16,408 nt of DNA from Bacteroidota bacterium (GTDB taxonomy: Bacteria > Bacteroidota > Bacteroidia > Chitinophagales > Chitinophagaceae), in the NCBI GenBank assembly GCA_023433265.1, contig JAEZDR010000001.1, forward strand, positions 1 through 16,408, read 5' to 3'. The notes below the pieces were generated by a model. The model saw only the letters and a list, made by a program, of their open reading frames with translations, ran no database searches and was not told the DNA's origin. Below, one piece after another: positions 6,722 to 13,720 of this stretch. Every line of letters begins with the position of its first letter. The first letter of the stretch is position 1. Both the position numbers and the translations under genes were made by a program.

Positions 6722-7909
6722 TTGTACCGTTTTCAGGCCATATTACTAGTTGTTTTGCTTTGCAGTTTAAGCAAAGCCCTGCATGCACAGGATACCATCC
6801 CTATAGTTCCTAAAGCCGAGGTAGTAACCGCTCTATTACTTGAAGAAAAAAAATGGGACTCGTTGTTGATTGCAGGGCGAAATTCCATCTCCAATGGTCG
6901 GTTTCATTTTAGAGTTTGGGAGCGTACCGGGCAGGCTGCCTACATGAGAGGAAAATATGCACTGGCATTAGGCTACCTAGTGAAAGCGACTCAACTGGAC
7001 CCTGAAAGCTGGGACGCTTTGTACCTTGCATATAAGAGCAGCCTGGAACTAAATAAACCAGAATGCGCTCACTTTTTTTTCAGCCGGCTTCCTTTGGAAA
7101 TAAGGGCCCAGGAGGGAATAAAACAAACAGGGCTTACAGCTTTTGTTGTAGAAATTGCCCCCCGGCTAAATGCTACAACAAGAAGAGGAAACATTTTATA
7201 CAGACGGCTGGGTATGGAAATCAAACCGGGTCATAAGTGGACGCATCAGCATAACGTTTCCTACCAATTCCAGCGATTGAGTGAGCCGGCGCTTAAGAAT
7301 TTGGTACACGATGTTGCATCTGTCAACATGCTGCAATGGAGCTATGCTGCAAACGTGTCGTATGCAATTAGTGTAAGAGTTGCATTGAAAGCGGCATTTC
7401 ACTATCAATACACAAGCTTCGACGATTGGCGATTTGACAATAACGTGCTAATGGGCGGTATTAAGTTTACAGGTAACTTTTTTGACATACAGGCGGATGC
7501 TATGATTTGCCAAATTATGGGTTTACCAACTCAGCAATTAAATCTTGAAACCAAAATTCAACCCTTGGGCAATGCTAAACTGGAGGCAGAACTAAGATCA
7601 TCATTCCAAACCAGTAAAGGTTATGAGAACTGGTTGTTTGAACCTAAACTGGGCGTTAAGCTATTAGGTAACCTGGGAGTAGAATGGTCTGGTGTTTTTA
7701 GTGAGTATAACCACTATGTAACAAAAGATGCACAGTATTTATGGACATACCTTGACCCAACCGTTTGGAAAACGCAGTTTTCAATAATTTTAAAAACGCA
7801 GAAGCTAGCACTTCAATTGAGTTACCAACTCGACAGGCGAAAGTTATACAATTCAGATATCAGGTACAGCATCCATTCTCCTTCTGCAATTGTCACCTAT
7901 AAATTTTAA
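6722..7909 (+). CDS. TPR-containing outer-membrane beta-barrel protein
   Basis: I do not recognise a specific family; it resembles exported TPR-plus-barrel proteins of the YaiO kind. The product begins MYRFQAILLVVLLCSLSK and has a signal peptide ending ALHAQ. A tetratricopeptide region follows, including the helix pair GQAAYMRGKYALALGYLVKA, and then about 250 residues of alternating strands with aromatic girdles ending SPSAIVTYKF, a typical outer-membrane C-terminus. I chose the TTG at 6722 (395 residues): it has a GAAGGA ribosome-binding site ten bases upstream, and the first in-frame TTG at 6698 overlaps the promoter. The longer form would be 403 residues. It is transcribed divergently from the heme-protein operon. 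Its function is unknown. Confidence 0.8.
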   Translation: MYRFQAILLVVLLCSLSKALHAQDTIPIVPKAEVVTALLLEEKKWDSLLIAGRNSISNGRFHFRVWERTGQAAYMRGKYALALGYLVKATQLDPESWDALYLAYKSSLELNKPECAHFFFSRLPLEIRAQEGIKQTGLTAFVVEIAPRLNATTRRGNILYRRLGMEIKPGHKWTHQHNVSYQFQRLSEPALKNLVHDVASVNMLQWSYAANVSYAISVRVALKAAFHYQYTSFDDWRFDNNVLMGGIKFTGNFFDIQADAMICQIMGLPTQQLNLETKIQPLGNAKLEAELRSSFQTSKGYENWLFEPKLGVKLLGNLGVEWSGVFSEYNHYVTKDAQYLWTYLDPTVWKTQFSIILKTQKLALQLSYQLDRRKLYNSDIRYSIHSPSAIVTYKF

Positions 7910-7916
7910 GTGTTTT

Positions 7917-7947
7917 TTTGATGAAGCGCGCGAGGGAACTATATTTG
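7917..7947 (+). promoter_or_regulatory. Promoter of tRNA-Leu
   Basis: TTTG (7917-7920), a 19-base spacer and TATATTTG (7940-7947) give an exact match to the Bacteroidota consensus TTTG-N19-TAnnTTTG. Transcription would start about six bases before the tRNA. Confidence 0.85.
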
Positions 7948-7959
7948 CGCTTCCTGAAT

Positions 7960-8043
7960 GCCCAGGTGGCGAAATTGGTAGACGCACTGTGTTCAGGTCG
8001 CAGCGTTCGCAAGGATGTGCTGGTTCGAATCCAGTCCTGGGCA
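7960..8043 (+). tRNA. tRNA-Leu(CAG)
   Basis: A class II tRNA. The acceptor GCCCAGG pairs perfectly with CCTGGGC (8036-8042). The D-arm contains AAATTGGTAGACGC, the anticodon stem is CTGTG/CGCAG with loop TTCAGGT (CAG at 7994-7996), and a long variable arm and a T-loop TTCGAAT follow. The discriminator is A8043. It reads CUG leucine codons. The 3' end continues CA rather than CCA. It stands alone with its own promoter and terminator. Confidence 0.96.
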
Positions 8044-8045
8044 CA

Positions 8046-8079
8046 ATGCTCTTCTTTGTTAGAAGGGCATTTTTATTTT
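8046..8079 (+). terminator. Intrinsic terminator of tRNA-Leu
   Basis: A 10-bp stem, ATGCTCTTCT (8046-8055) with AGAAGGGCAT (8061-8070) including one G-U, closes loop TTGTT and is followed by TTTTATTTT. Confidence 0.88.
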
Positions 8080-8176
8080 CTAAGAACCTTGTATCGTGCT
8101 AAAATAGGTTGTCACAGTGCTATATCGCAGATACCGGTCTCTAAATGCCATTCATTGAAGCGCAATTGATTTACCA

Positions 8177-8728
8177 TTATAGCGCTCTTATCACTCTGCA
8201 TGGGTTTCCTGCAGCAAATACATCAGCAGGAATAGGCTTGGTAACTACGCTGCCAGCGCCGATGACAGACCGGTCGCCAATGGAGATACCGGGGCATAGC
8301 ACAGCGCTGCCGCCTAACCAAACATCCTCCCCCACCGTAATCGGCTTTGCGAGCTCAAGCCCGGAAGCCCGCTCTACATGATTTAGTGGATGCGTTGCGG
8401 TGTAGATTTGAACGTTTGGACCAATCAAAGTCCTTGAACCTATCACCACCAGGCAAACGTCCAGCACAACACAGTTGAAGTTGAAAAACACCTTCTCCCC
8501 GATTATCAAATTATACCCATAGTCGCAGTAGAACGGTGGTTGTAACCATAGATCGTAAGCGGCATTAGGTATCAGTTCCTTTAAGACCTTCCTTCTCTGT
8601 TGTTCTTCATTTTCCGGTAAATCGTTTAGTTGCTTTAAAAGCATGCGCGCTTTGAGCCTGTCACCTATTAATTGAGGATCCAAAGGATTGTACAATTCCC
8701 CTGCAATCATCTTTTCTTTCTCGGTCAT
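8177..8728 (-). CDS. Sugar O-acetyltransferase (maltose/galactoside acetyltransferase type)
   Basis: A cytoplasmic trimeric left-handed beta-helix enzyme that transfers acetyl from acetyl-CoA to a sugar hydroxyl. The N-terminal Mac-type segment TEKEKMIAGELYNPLDPQL is followed by hexapeptide repeats (IGEKVFFNFNCVVLD, VVIGSRTLIGPNVQIY, ITVGEDVWLGGSAVLCPGI, IGDRSVIGAGSVV). The catalytic His is in ATHPLNH at residue 113, and the family tail AAGNPCRVIR is present. I start it at ATG 8726-8728, giving 183 residues, the usual Maa length; the reading frame stays open for 18 more codons to an ATG at 8782, but those residues do not resemble the family. It is divergent from the GH13 gene. The acceptor sugar cannot be told from sequence. 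Confidence 0.9.
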   Translation of the reverse strand: MTEKEKMIAGELYNPLDPQLIGDRLKARMLLKQLNDLPENEEQQRRKVLKELIPNAAYDLWLQPPFYCDYGYNLIIGEKVFFNFNCVVLDVCLVVIGSRTLIGPNVQIYTATHPLNHVERASGLELAKPITVGEDVWLGGSAVLCPGISIGDRSVIGAGSVVTKPIPADVFAAGNPCRVIRAL

Positions 8729-8822
8729 AGTAAGACAGAAACAAAAAATGTACGGTAAATCCATCGTGTTAATATTACACAATAGTATTTCGCACTAACT
8801 TCACACCGTATAAATACCACTC

Positions 8823-10151
8823 ATGTTGAAAAAGCATCTAATCTGTGCAGCAATGGCGGCTTGTATTTGTGTAGGACAGCCAGCCGCAGCGCAAACGCCT
8901 GAACATCCTGAATGGATCATGCAAGGCAATATCTACGAAGTAAACACAAGGCAGTACACACCTGAAGGTACGTTTAAGGCATTTGCCAAGCATTTACCCA
9001 GATTGAAGAAAATGGGGGTGCAAACGCTTTGGTTTATGCCTATACAACCCATTAGTGTGAAAGACAGAAAAGGGACGCTTGGAAGCTACTATGCAATTGC
9101 AAATTACCGGGCTATCAATCCTGAATATGGAAACATGGAGGACTGGAAGGACCTGGTGGCGCAGGCGCATAAAATGGGTATGAAAGTAATAATTGACTGG
9201 GTACCTAACCACACAGGCGCGGACCATTATTGGCTTGACCAACACCCTGAATTTTATGTAAGAGACAAGACAGGAAAATTTGTGGCACCTTTTGACTGGA
9301 CCGACGTGCGTAAACTTGACTATAAGAATTCTCAGATGGTAGATAGCATGATTTCCAGTATGAGGTTCTGGATAAACGAAACGCGCATTGATGGGTTTAG
9401 GTGTGACGTAGCAGGAGAAGTACCTGCAGCGTTTTGGAAGAAATGCATTAGCACACTAAAAAACGAAAAGGACTTATTCATGCTTGCTGAAAGCAACGAT
9501 GCCTGGCTTCATGATGCCGGATTTAATGCCAGTTATACCTGGGATGCATTTCACACAATGGTGAAAATAGCGAACGGCGAGCGTCCTGCTTTTGCCATTG
9601 ACAGTGTGTTATGGAAGGTAGATACTACCTACAAGAAAGGCGCTCTAAGAATGTATTTCACCAGCAACCACGACGAGAATAGCTGGAATAAAGCCGATTA
9701 TGGCACCATGCCCGGAACGAAGCACGCCCCTTTTGCAGTACTTACACAAACCATTAAAGCTTCAGTGCCCCTCATCTATAGTGGCCAGGAAGAACCAGTT
9801 CGGGATAGCCTCAGCTTCTTTTATAAAGACACGATTCATTTCAAGGATTATGAACGGGCGCCATTTTACAGGACGCTTCTTCATTTGAGGAAACGGAACG
9901 CCGCCCTAGCAGCCGATGCAAGTTTTAAGAAACTTGCAACCACCGATGATAGCAGGCTTTATGCCTTTGAGCGTGAAAAGAACGGCAGGAAGTTGCTGGT
10001 GATTCTAAACCTGAGTAACAAGCCCACAGTTGTAAGTTTTAAAACAAAGCCTTCATCTACAAGGTGGAAAGATGTTTTCATAGCAGGAAGTTTAATAGCA
10101 ACCAACAAAATGTCGCTCCCTGCCTGGGGGTATGTAGTTGCAGAGAATTAG
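8823..10151 (+). CDS. Exported GH13 alpha-amylase family glycoside hydrolase
   Basis: An alpha-glucan-active retaining glycosidase of the TIM-barrel GH13 clan, 442 residues. A signal peptide (about 1-24, ending PAAAQ) sends it to the periplasm or beyond. All four conserved regions are present: I DWVPNHTG (Asp125, Asn129, His130), II GFRCDVAGE (nucleophile Asp195), III LAESND (acid/base Glu223) and IV FTSNHDEN (His283, Asp284). A short C-terminal beta-domain (about 375-442, YAFEREKNGRKLLVILNLSN) completes the fold. No T9SS sorting domain or carbohydrate-binding module is seen, and the enzyme is short for an amylase, which suggests small maltodextrins as substrate. The subfamily is not assigned. 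No SusCD pair is nearby. Confidence 0.93.
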   Translation: MLKKHLICAAMAACICVGQPAAAQTPEHPEWIMQGNIYEVNTRQYTPEGTFKAFAKHLPRLKKMGVQTLWFMPIQPISVKDRKGTLGSYYAIANYRAINPEYGNMEDWKDLVAQAHKMGMKVIIDWVPNHTGADHYWLDQHPEFYVRDKTGKFVAPFDWTDVRKLDYKNSQMVDSMISSMRFWINETRIDGFRCDVAGEVPAAFWKKCISTLKNEKDLFMLAESNDAWLHDAGFNASYTWDAFHTMVKIANGERPAFAIDSVLWKVDTTYKKGALRMYFTSNHDENSWNKADYGTMPGTKHAPFAVLTQTIKASVPLIYSGQEEPVRDSLSFFYKDTIHFKDYERAPFYRTLLHLRKRNAALAADASFKKLATTDDSRLYAFEREKNGRKLLVILNLSNKPTVVSFKTKPSSTRWKDVFIAGSLIATNKMSLPAWGYVVAEN

Positions 10152-10612
10152 TTTGCACTTGTTGAGTGGATGGTTTGGATAATAGTACAAAGTACATAGT
10201 ACATAGTACATAGATAGGAAGAGAGAGAGTGTGTGTATAGTGAATGGTGGAAAGCTGAAGTGGTAACATGAGGAACAAGGAGTTGGTATGGTGCCTCATT
10301 TACCGACCAAGTGTCGCAAATGGGCTCAATTCATCACCCGGTGCTGCTCTATCTGTCATAATGACATACACGGCCTTGCTTGCGATAAGAACCTGTACGC
10401 AATGTTAATGCTGTAACGACGCACCATGTATGCTTTAAGTACGCTTTTAGTACGAAGTAAGGTAGCATGCAGGGTTATTAAAGCTGACAGCCTCTCGCTT
10501 TTTATTCGGAAGCCGACATTCAGTGAGGATATGAGATTTTGATGCAGTTTTTTGGCGATGCGGCAACGCTATAATCAAATTCAAGATATCGAAATAGAAA
10601 TCTCTCAATATT
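10152..10612. other. Gene-poor intergenic region
   Basis: I see no convincing gene here. It starts with a 7-bp tandem repeat and a GA/GT-rich patch (about 10217-10238). The middle (about 10300-10600) shows no promoter pair, tRNA or clear hairpin. The best reading frame, 10268-10408 (+), would give 46 residues without recognisable similarity or ribosome-binding site. It may hold a small RNA or a worn-out sequence. Confidence 0.5.
10183..10210. repeat. Four tandem copies of a 7-bp unit (TAGTACA)
   Basis: The units are TAGTACA, AAGTACA, TAGTACA and TAGTACA back to back, followed by a partial TAGATA. The third and fourth are perfect and the second has one change. It lies 32 bases after the GH13 stop codon. 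A heptad unit would shift frame if expressed, but it is outside any gene. Confidence 0.9.
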
Positions 10613-10645
10613 AAAAAGGCTGACCTTGTGGGGTCAGCCTTTTTT
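10613..10645 (-). terminator. Bidirectional intrinsic terminator
   Basis: A 13-bp perfect stem, AAAAAGGCTGACC (10613-10625) with GGTCAGCCTTTTT (10632-10644), closes a 6-nt loop. It has T runs on both strands. It lies 23 bases beyond the stop codon of the OmpA-family gene and ends the T9SS operon. It would also stop any plus-strand transcript coming from the GH13 side. Confidence 0.9.
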
Positions 10646-10667
10646 ATCTTAAACTGAAATGAACGCC

Positions 10668-12680
10668 TTACTCGTACCGCAGCACCTTGAACTCGGTTCT
10701 ACGGTTCTTTTCGCGGCCCGCAGGATTGTCTTTCTTACCAATCTTATTTGGTGCTACAGGTTGGGTTTCGCCATAACCTTTGCTCGTCATGCGTTCTGCA
10801 GGAATACCTTTTTCAGTAAGGTACTTAACTACGGCTGCAGCACGCTCTTCAGACAGTTTCATATTCTTTTCGTCTGATCCAACAGCATCTGTATGTCCTC
10901 CTAACTCAACTACCATGGTTGGATATTCCTTCATGAATTCAGCCAGTGAATCGAGGTATGGCAATGACTCTGGTTTTAGATCAGCTTTGGCAAATTCGAA
11001 ATAGATATTTTGCAATACAAGTGGTTTCTTTTCCGGAATAGGAACAGGCTCCATACAAATTTCTTTTGCACCAATACTGTCAAGATCAAGGTACTCATCC
11101 GGCGGAGCCACGGTACCTCTCGCAGGAATAAAGCCTTCACGGCGCACTGTTACATTAAGGTTGGCATAGTCTTGCATCACAAATGAATACCTTCCTTCAT
11201 CGTCGGTTTCCAGGTTGGCGATTTCTTTGCCTTTGTCATCGACAATTGCAACTGTAACACTGTCAAGCGGCCTGTTTTCTTTACAGTTGATAACCTGTCC
11301 TGTAATTTTCTTTTCAAGCTTATTTCTTTCAAGGCTAAGCAACTCGTAGCAACATACAGAATTACGATCGCTGCTCAGAATAATATCATTGTAAAGGAAC
11401 TTACCGTAGGCAAAGAAATAGTTATCATCCTTTACAGAGTTATAAGGATGGCCAAGGTTTACCGGCTCTGAAAAGCTTGCTGGAAGCGCACCTGTAGCTT
11501 TATATAAATCCATACCTCCCATACCTACCCTGCCATTTGATGAAAATACAAAGGTCTTGGTTTTCTCGTGATAGAACGGAGCTTGCTCGTTTTCAGGAGT
11601 ATTAAGACTGCCTAGGTTTACAGGTTTGCCTGCAATATTTCCATCTTGCAACGGAACATAATACAAGTCGAGTTTACCTGCACCGCCCGGCATATTAGAG
11701 GCAAAAAACAAATATTTACCGTCAGGAGAAACAAAAGGCTCCTGCGAAGAATACTCAGGCACGTTAATGTCCGCACCCAGCGCTGACGGAGCACTCCAGC
11801 CATGGCTCGCTTTATCAGCTACATAAATTGAGGCAACTTTCTTTACATCGGTACCGGACCAACGGGTTAAATACATTTTTGATCCGTCAGGTGTCACAGC
11901 GGCAACGCCTTCGTGCAAGCCGGCATTATCAGGAAAAGCCACCCTTTCGGTTGCCGAAACAGCCCCATCGATAAATGAGGCTTTGAAAAGATAGTTATTG
12001 TACTGGTCTTTTTTTCCTTTTGCCGTATCAGGTGTAGTTGCAGTGAAGAAAATCTGATTCTCTTTTACAACGGGTGCATAGGTAGACGTTGGGTTAATGC
12101 CAAGGTTTAGCTTATTAACCTGGAAGCGGGCTGCATAAGGTTTATTCAGCTCAGCATTGATGAAACGCAAGCTTGCAATTTCCTTATCTGCCAACTGTTT
12201 AAGATTATCATCTATCCCTGGTGACGCAACAAAGTCGTTAAATGCAGCTTCTGCAGCTTCAAACTCTTTGTTAGCACGGAGACTCACTGCGTACCAATAT
12301 TTTGCATCCGGAAACTGCTGATGCCATTCTGCTGCCTGCTTATACCAAGGGATAGCCTGGGCATACATATTAAGCTTACGGTAACTGTCAGCAAGTTTGT
12401 AGGTGGCCACTTGTCTATCAACAGGTTTAGATCCTGCAGGTGCTGCCGCAGTACCCATCTGTTGCATTTTAACCTGTTTTACCTGGTAAGGGTCGTACTC
12501 GCCGGCACGTTTCTTACTGTTGTTTTTTAAATACTTTTCGTAGTAATTAGCTGCGGAGTTGTACTCTCCTTTTGCGTAATAATCGTTAGCTGCCCGTAAA
12601 TAATCGAACATAACCTGGGCAGATGCTCCGCCACAAAATGCGACAAGAGCAATTACAGCAATAAATCGTCTTAATGTCAT
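10668..12680 (-). CDS. PorE-like T9SS envelope protein (TPR, beta-propeller, CRD, OmpA_C)
   Basis: A secreted periplasmic/outer-membrane-associated protein of 670 residues. Order: signal peptide 1-22 (GGASAQ); TPR helices about 25-175 (YYAKGEYNSAANYYEKYL, YAQAIPWYKQAAEW, EFEAAEAAFNDF); WD40/PD40 propeller about 190-450 (VTPDGSKMYLT, VSPDGKYLFFASN, FVFSSNGRVGMGGMDLY); carboxypeptidase-regulatory-like fold about 458-545; OmpA peptidoglycan-binding domain about 555-668 (YFEFAKADLKPES, GGHTDAVGS with Asp598, SEERA with Arg613, NRRTEF). This is the domain order described for PorE, which anchors the T9SS to peptidoglycan. Following PorP/SprF by 34 bases, it is likely a cassette-specific paralogue rather than the core PorE. 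The start ATG gives a perfect signal peptide. Confidence 0.9.
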   Translation of the reverse strand: MTLRRFIAVIALVAFCGGASAQVMFDYLRAANDYYAKGEYNSAANYYEKYLKNNSKKRAGEYDPYQVKQVKMQQMGTAAAPAGSKPVDRQVATYKLADSYRKLNMYAQAIPWYKQAAEWHQQFPDAKYWYAVSLRANKEFEAAEAAFNDFVASPGIDDNLKQLADKEIASLRFINAELNKPYAARFQVNKLNLGINPTSTYAPVVKENQIFFTATTPDTAKGKKDQYNNYLFKASFIDGAVSATERVAFPDNAGLHEGVAAVTPDGSKMYLTRWSGTDVKKVASIYVADKASHGWSAPSALGADINVPEYSSQEPFVSPDGKYLFFASNMPGGAGKLDLYYVPLQDGNIAGKPVNLGSLNTPENEQAPFYHEKTKTFVFSSNGRVGMGGMDLYKATGALPASFSEPVNLGHPYNSVKDDNYFFAYGKFLYNDIILSSDRNSVCCYELLSLERNKLEKKITGQVINCKENRPLDSVTVAIVDDKGKEIANLETDDEGRYSFVMQDYANLNVTVRREGFIPARGTVAPPDEYLDLDSIGAKEICMEPVPIPEKKPLVLQNIYFEFAKADLKPESLPYLDSLAEFMKEYPTMVVELGGHTDAVGSDEKNMKLSEERAAAVVKYLTEKGIPAERMTSKGYGETQPVAPNKIGKKDNPAGREKNRRTEFKVLRYE

Positions 12681-12714
12681 ATAGCCTACTTAATGGGGGG
12701 TGATGGGAGTATGA

Positions 12715-13701
12715 TTATAAGCGAGGACAAACAAATGGTTCAGCAGGTGTGCTGGTTCTTTTTCTTCCTATATAAGTAAGAGAAATTTCCACGCTGCTTG
12801 CTCCTTTTGCCACCTTACCGAGATCGGACGTATTGATATCGTAGCTAAGCCCTACTATCATGTTCTTGAAATAAAGGCCTACAAATGGAACCGCTGCATC
12901 GTTAAAACGGTAGTTGGCACCAAACATCAGGTCGGTGGTTTCGTTAGCCCGAAGCTGTGCGTAAGCGCCTAACATTACCTCCTCTGACTTTGACTGACGC
13001 ATGTATAATACGTTTGGCGTAAGAGAGAAATTGTCAAACAATAGTCTTACACCGCCATGAGCCGTCCAACGCACCGGGATCCTGTCGTCTGACATGCTGT
13101 TTGTGAGAAACTTGTTTTGTGGACGCGATAAGTGCGAACCGGAGACACCCACAAAAATGTTGGCTTTTTTTCCCGGCTCTGCATCGTAGTACATTGCACC
13201 AAAAGCGATATCAAAAGCAGTTGCCGACTTTTGATTGATCACTTCCGCGGTTTGACCGGTTCCACCTCCAGGATTCTGATCGGGAAAGGTCATTTTATTA
13301 GGGTTAACCCTGCGATTAATAAATCCGGCATTAGCGCCAAAGCTAATGCGCTGGTTTCCGTTGGTACCAAAACGAAGCCCTGTGTAGGCCAGCGATATAC
13401 CTCCGTTAATAGTATTAAATGCACCAGCCGTCTGGTTCATCACATTGATACCGTAGTTGATAGATTTTTCTGTGGCAACATCAATAGATACCCCGGGAGT
13501 GGAAAATGCACTGCCGACGTTTGCCCATTGGTTACGATAGATACCAGATATTCTATAATCCCCGTCGAACACGCCCGTCAAAGCAGGGTTGATATAGGAT
13601 GGGTAAATGTAGTAGCTGGAAAAATGTGGGTCAATCTGGGCCCATGCACTGCTGTTACCCAGCAAAACTAGTATTAGCAAAACCGGTAAACTTCTTTTCA
13701 T
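12715..13701 (-). CDS. PorP/SprF family type IX secretion outer-membrane protein
   Basis: A 328-residue beta-barrel of the T9SS accessory family. The signal peptide ends SSAWAQ (residue 22). The mature N-terminus carries the family hallmark IDPHFSSYYIYPSYINPALTG and then YRISGIYRNQW. Barrel strands follow with PFVGLYFKNMIVGLSYD near the C-terminus, and the protein ends in PFVCPRL. SprF is needed in Flavobacterium for secretion of the type B-sorted adhesin SprB; related proteins sit next to such adhesins throughout Bacteroidota. Here it lies 19 bases after a type B adhesin gene, so it is likely the dedicated partner of that cargo. The spacer has no Shine-Dalgarno. Confidence 0.94.
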   Translation of the reverse strand: MKRSLPVLLILVLLGNSSAWAQIDPHFSSYYIYPSYINPALTGVFDGDYRISGIYRNQWANVGSAFSTPGVSIDVATEKSINYGINVMNQTAGAFNTINGGISLAYTGLRFGTNGNQRISFGANAGFINRRVNPNKMTFPDQNPGGGTGQTAEVINQKSATAFDIAFGAMYYDAEPGKKANIFVGVSGSHLSRPQNKFLTNSMSDDRIPVRWTAHGGVRLLFDNFSLTPNVLYMRQSKSEEVMLGAYAQLRANETTDLMFGANYRFNDAAVPFVGLYFKNMIVGLSYDINTSDLGKVAKGASSVEISLTYIGRKRTSTPAEPFVCPRL

Positions 13702-13720
13702 TCGGAGGTTTTTTTGCGCA

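Noticed and set aside
7853..8044. Minus-strand 63-codon frame (MPRTGFEPAHPCERCD...)
   Set aside because: It is the antisense translation of tRNA-Leu, a well-known false protein that recurs in databases.
7890..8169. Two plus-strand frames over tRNA-Leu
   Set aside because: They read through the tRNA and its terminator and show no protein features.
8729..8782. Longer N-terminus for the acetyltransferase (18 extra codons)
   Set aside because: The extra residues (rich in Cys and Phe) do not fit the family, whereas the ATG at 8726-8728 gives the usual 183-residue length and puts the catalytic His at 113.
10078..10299. Minus-strand 73-codon frame across the heptad repeat
   Set aside because: Much of it is translated repeat (YVLCTMYFVLL) and GH13 antisense. 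There is no reason to call it coding.
13132..13671. Plus-strand 179-codon frame opposite the PorP/SprF gene
   Set aside because: It is antisense to a gene with a clear signal peptide and family motifs, and it has no recognisable domain.
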